Assembly: GCA_007922195.1 (NCBI GenBank)
Contig: ML682091.1
Coordinates: 414,856-478,855, forward strand
Length of the DNA stretch: 64,000 nucleotides
From: Podocnemis expansa
Lineage: Eukaryota > Chordata > Testudines > Podocnemididae
Direction: 5' to 3'
Below are positions 62,996-64,000 of this stretch, piece after piece; position 1 is the first letter of the stretch; the number at the start of each line of letters is the position of its first letter. The notes under the pieces are model-generated. The model saw only the letters and a program-made list of their open reading frames with translations, searched no databases and had not been told where the DNA came from. Both the position numbers and the translations under genes were made by a program.

Positions 62996-64000
62996 GGGTA
63001 TGGCCACACACACTTCTTATTTCGAAACAACAGAGGTTGTAAGCAAACAGCTTGTTTCAAAATGGCCGAGCTCCTCCCGAAACAACTTAAACCTTGTTTA
63101 CTGTCGAAACAGGGTTTCAAAACAGCCCTGTTCCGACATGTTGTTTCGGAACAAAGTGTTCCAAGACAACATGTGCCCCTCCTCCCAGGGTGCTAAGGGG
63201 TGTCCACGAGCTGGGGGGAGGCGCGCAGGGCTGCGCCGCACGCCGCCGGTGCCTGCAGGGGACTGCAGGCACCGGCAGAGTGCCGCGCAGCCCCACGCCT
63301 CACCTGGCCGGTGCCTGCATCCCCTGCAGGCACCCGCCAGGAGAGGGGCGGTGGGGCACCTCACCCAGGGGGCTATAAAGCCCCTAAACCTGGGGGCGCA
63401 TCCCCGGTGCATGGCCCCGCGAGGCTGGAGCCTGCTGCTGCCGGGGCCGGAGGGAGCCCCGCCCCCAGGATCCCCCGCGGGGCCGGGGCTGGGGCAGCCT
63501 CCGGGGGTGGGGCTGCGAGGATCCCGGGGCGGGGCCACGGGGGCTGCCCCAGGCCCCACCCCTGGCAGGCGCGTCGGTCCCGCGGGGGAATGCCAGGGGC
63601 GGGGCTGCGGGAGCTGCCCCAGGCCCCGCCCCTGGCAGGCGCATCGGCCCCGCGGGGGAATCCCGGGCCGGCGCTCCCTCCCATCAGCGGGCTCCAGGCG
63701 CGCGCCGGCCCAGGTTTGGGGCAGCGGGGGCTTTAAAGCCCCCCCGGTGAGGCACCCTGCGGCGCCTCACCTGGAGGGTGTCTTCAGCCCCTGCAGGCAC
63801 CTGTGGGGTAAAGCGCCCAGCCACGCTTTACCCCAAGGGTGCCTAGAATCCCCCCCCCCCCCCGAAATAGCAGGTCCACACTGTGGACCTGCTATTTCGC
63901 TGCCTTTTTTCGAGGACAAAGTTTTTGTCCTCGAAATAAGTTGTTATTTCGAAACAGCTTGTTTCAAAACGTCTTGTTTCGAAACAAGCATACCCTGTGT
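62996..64000. mobile_element. Palindrome-rich DNA transposon copy 5, GC-rich, runs off the end
   Basis: Left end near GGTATGGCCACACAC, followed by the usual TTATTTCGAAACAACAGAGG. The right subterminal region with CCACACTGTGG hairpin (about 63870-63885) and GTTTCGAAAC ends at the window border before the expected terminus. Between them about 650 bases are extremely GC- and CpG-rich with a 70-base tandem unit. Long open frames here are chance frames. Confidence 0.65.

Noticed and set aside
63200..63736. 178-codon + strand frame and similar frames on both strands
   Set aside because: Composition is that of a GC-rich tandem repeat inside a transposon, with open frames on all strands and no domain.
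1..64000. CRISPR arrays, bacterial operons, plasmid or phage features
   Set aside because: Spliced exons and vertebrate retroelements show a eukaryotic genome; repeats are transposons and minisatellites.

Overview
This window is nuclear DNA of a vertebrate, most likely a non-avian sauropsid; a turtle is my best guess and a crocodilian is the main alternative. The basis is intron-split C-type lectin genes with canonical GT-AG exons, a CR1-type tail, DIRS-type tyrosine-recombinase retrotransposons, Penelope-like elements, hAT insertions with 8-bp target duplications, and U2 snRNA copies broken by a U2-targeted insert. Most of the window is transposon sequence, and most long open frames are chance frames in GC-rich repeats.

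The genic core lies at 16.8-51.8 kb. A complete six-exon, + strand NK-type C-type lectin receptor (KLRB1/NKR-P1-like, 246 codons, phase-consistent throughout) runs from 16,840 to 37,329. It has an ITIM-type cytoplasmic exon, a transmembrane exon, a glycosylated stalk and a three-exon lectin domain. It converges on a - strand CLEC2-like gene (lectin exons at 41,781-44,779, candidate stalk exon at 44,958-45,084). A second CLEC2-like copy on the - strand (46,173-51,752) is frameshifted. In mammals NKR-P1 receptors bind CLEC2 ligands, and in chicken the B-NK/B-Lec genes are adjacent, so this looks like a linked receptor-ligand pair.

Region by region: 0-6.1 kb holds hAT-like repeats, a short satellite split by a Penelope insertion, a palindrome-rich DNA transposon and a rearranged DIRS copy. 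7.0-9.3 kb is a second, internally deleted DIRS copy. 11.6-12.5 kb is an LTR with a nested hAT. 13.1-15.5 kb holds a repeat and an eroded DIRS gag. 16.8-37.3 kb is the receptor gene, whose introns contain a Penelope element, hAT elements, a near full-length DIRS element (26.4-31.8 kb), another palindrome-rich transposon, a nested hAT and a Penelope insertion exactly at the last splice acceptor. 37.7-40.5 kb is an LTR-like segment, a split Penelope and another palindrome-rich transposon. 41.8-51.8 kb carries the CLEC2-like genes and a 3.1-kb Penelope element with readable reverse transcriptase and GIY-YIG remnants. 52-56.6 kb is GC-rich repeat and minisatellite. 56.6-62.4 kb contains a second copy of the larger hAT, then an inverted pair of U2 snRNA gene copies, each interrupted at the branch-point recognition site, around a DIRS fragment. 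The last kilobase is a GC-rich palindrome-rich transposon running off the end.

Exon calls rest on reading frame, splice-site and phase agreement seen in the sequence. Family names come from recognised motifs without any database search.
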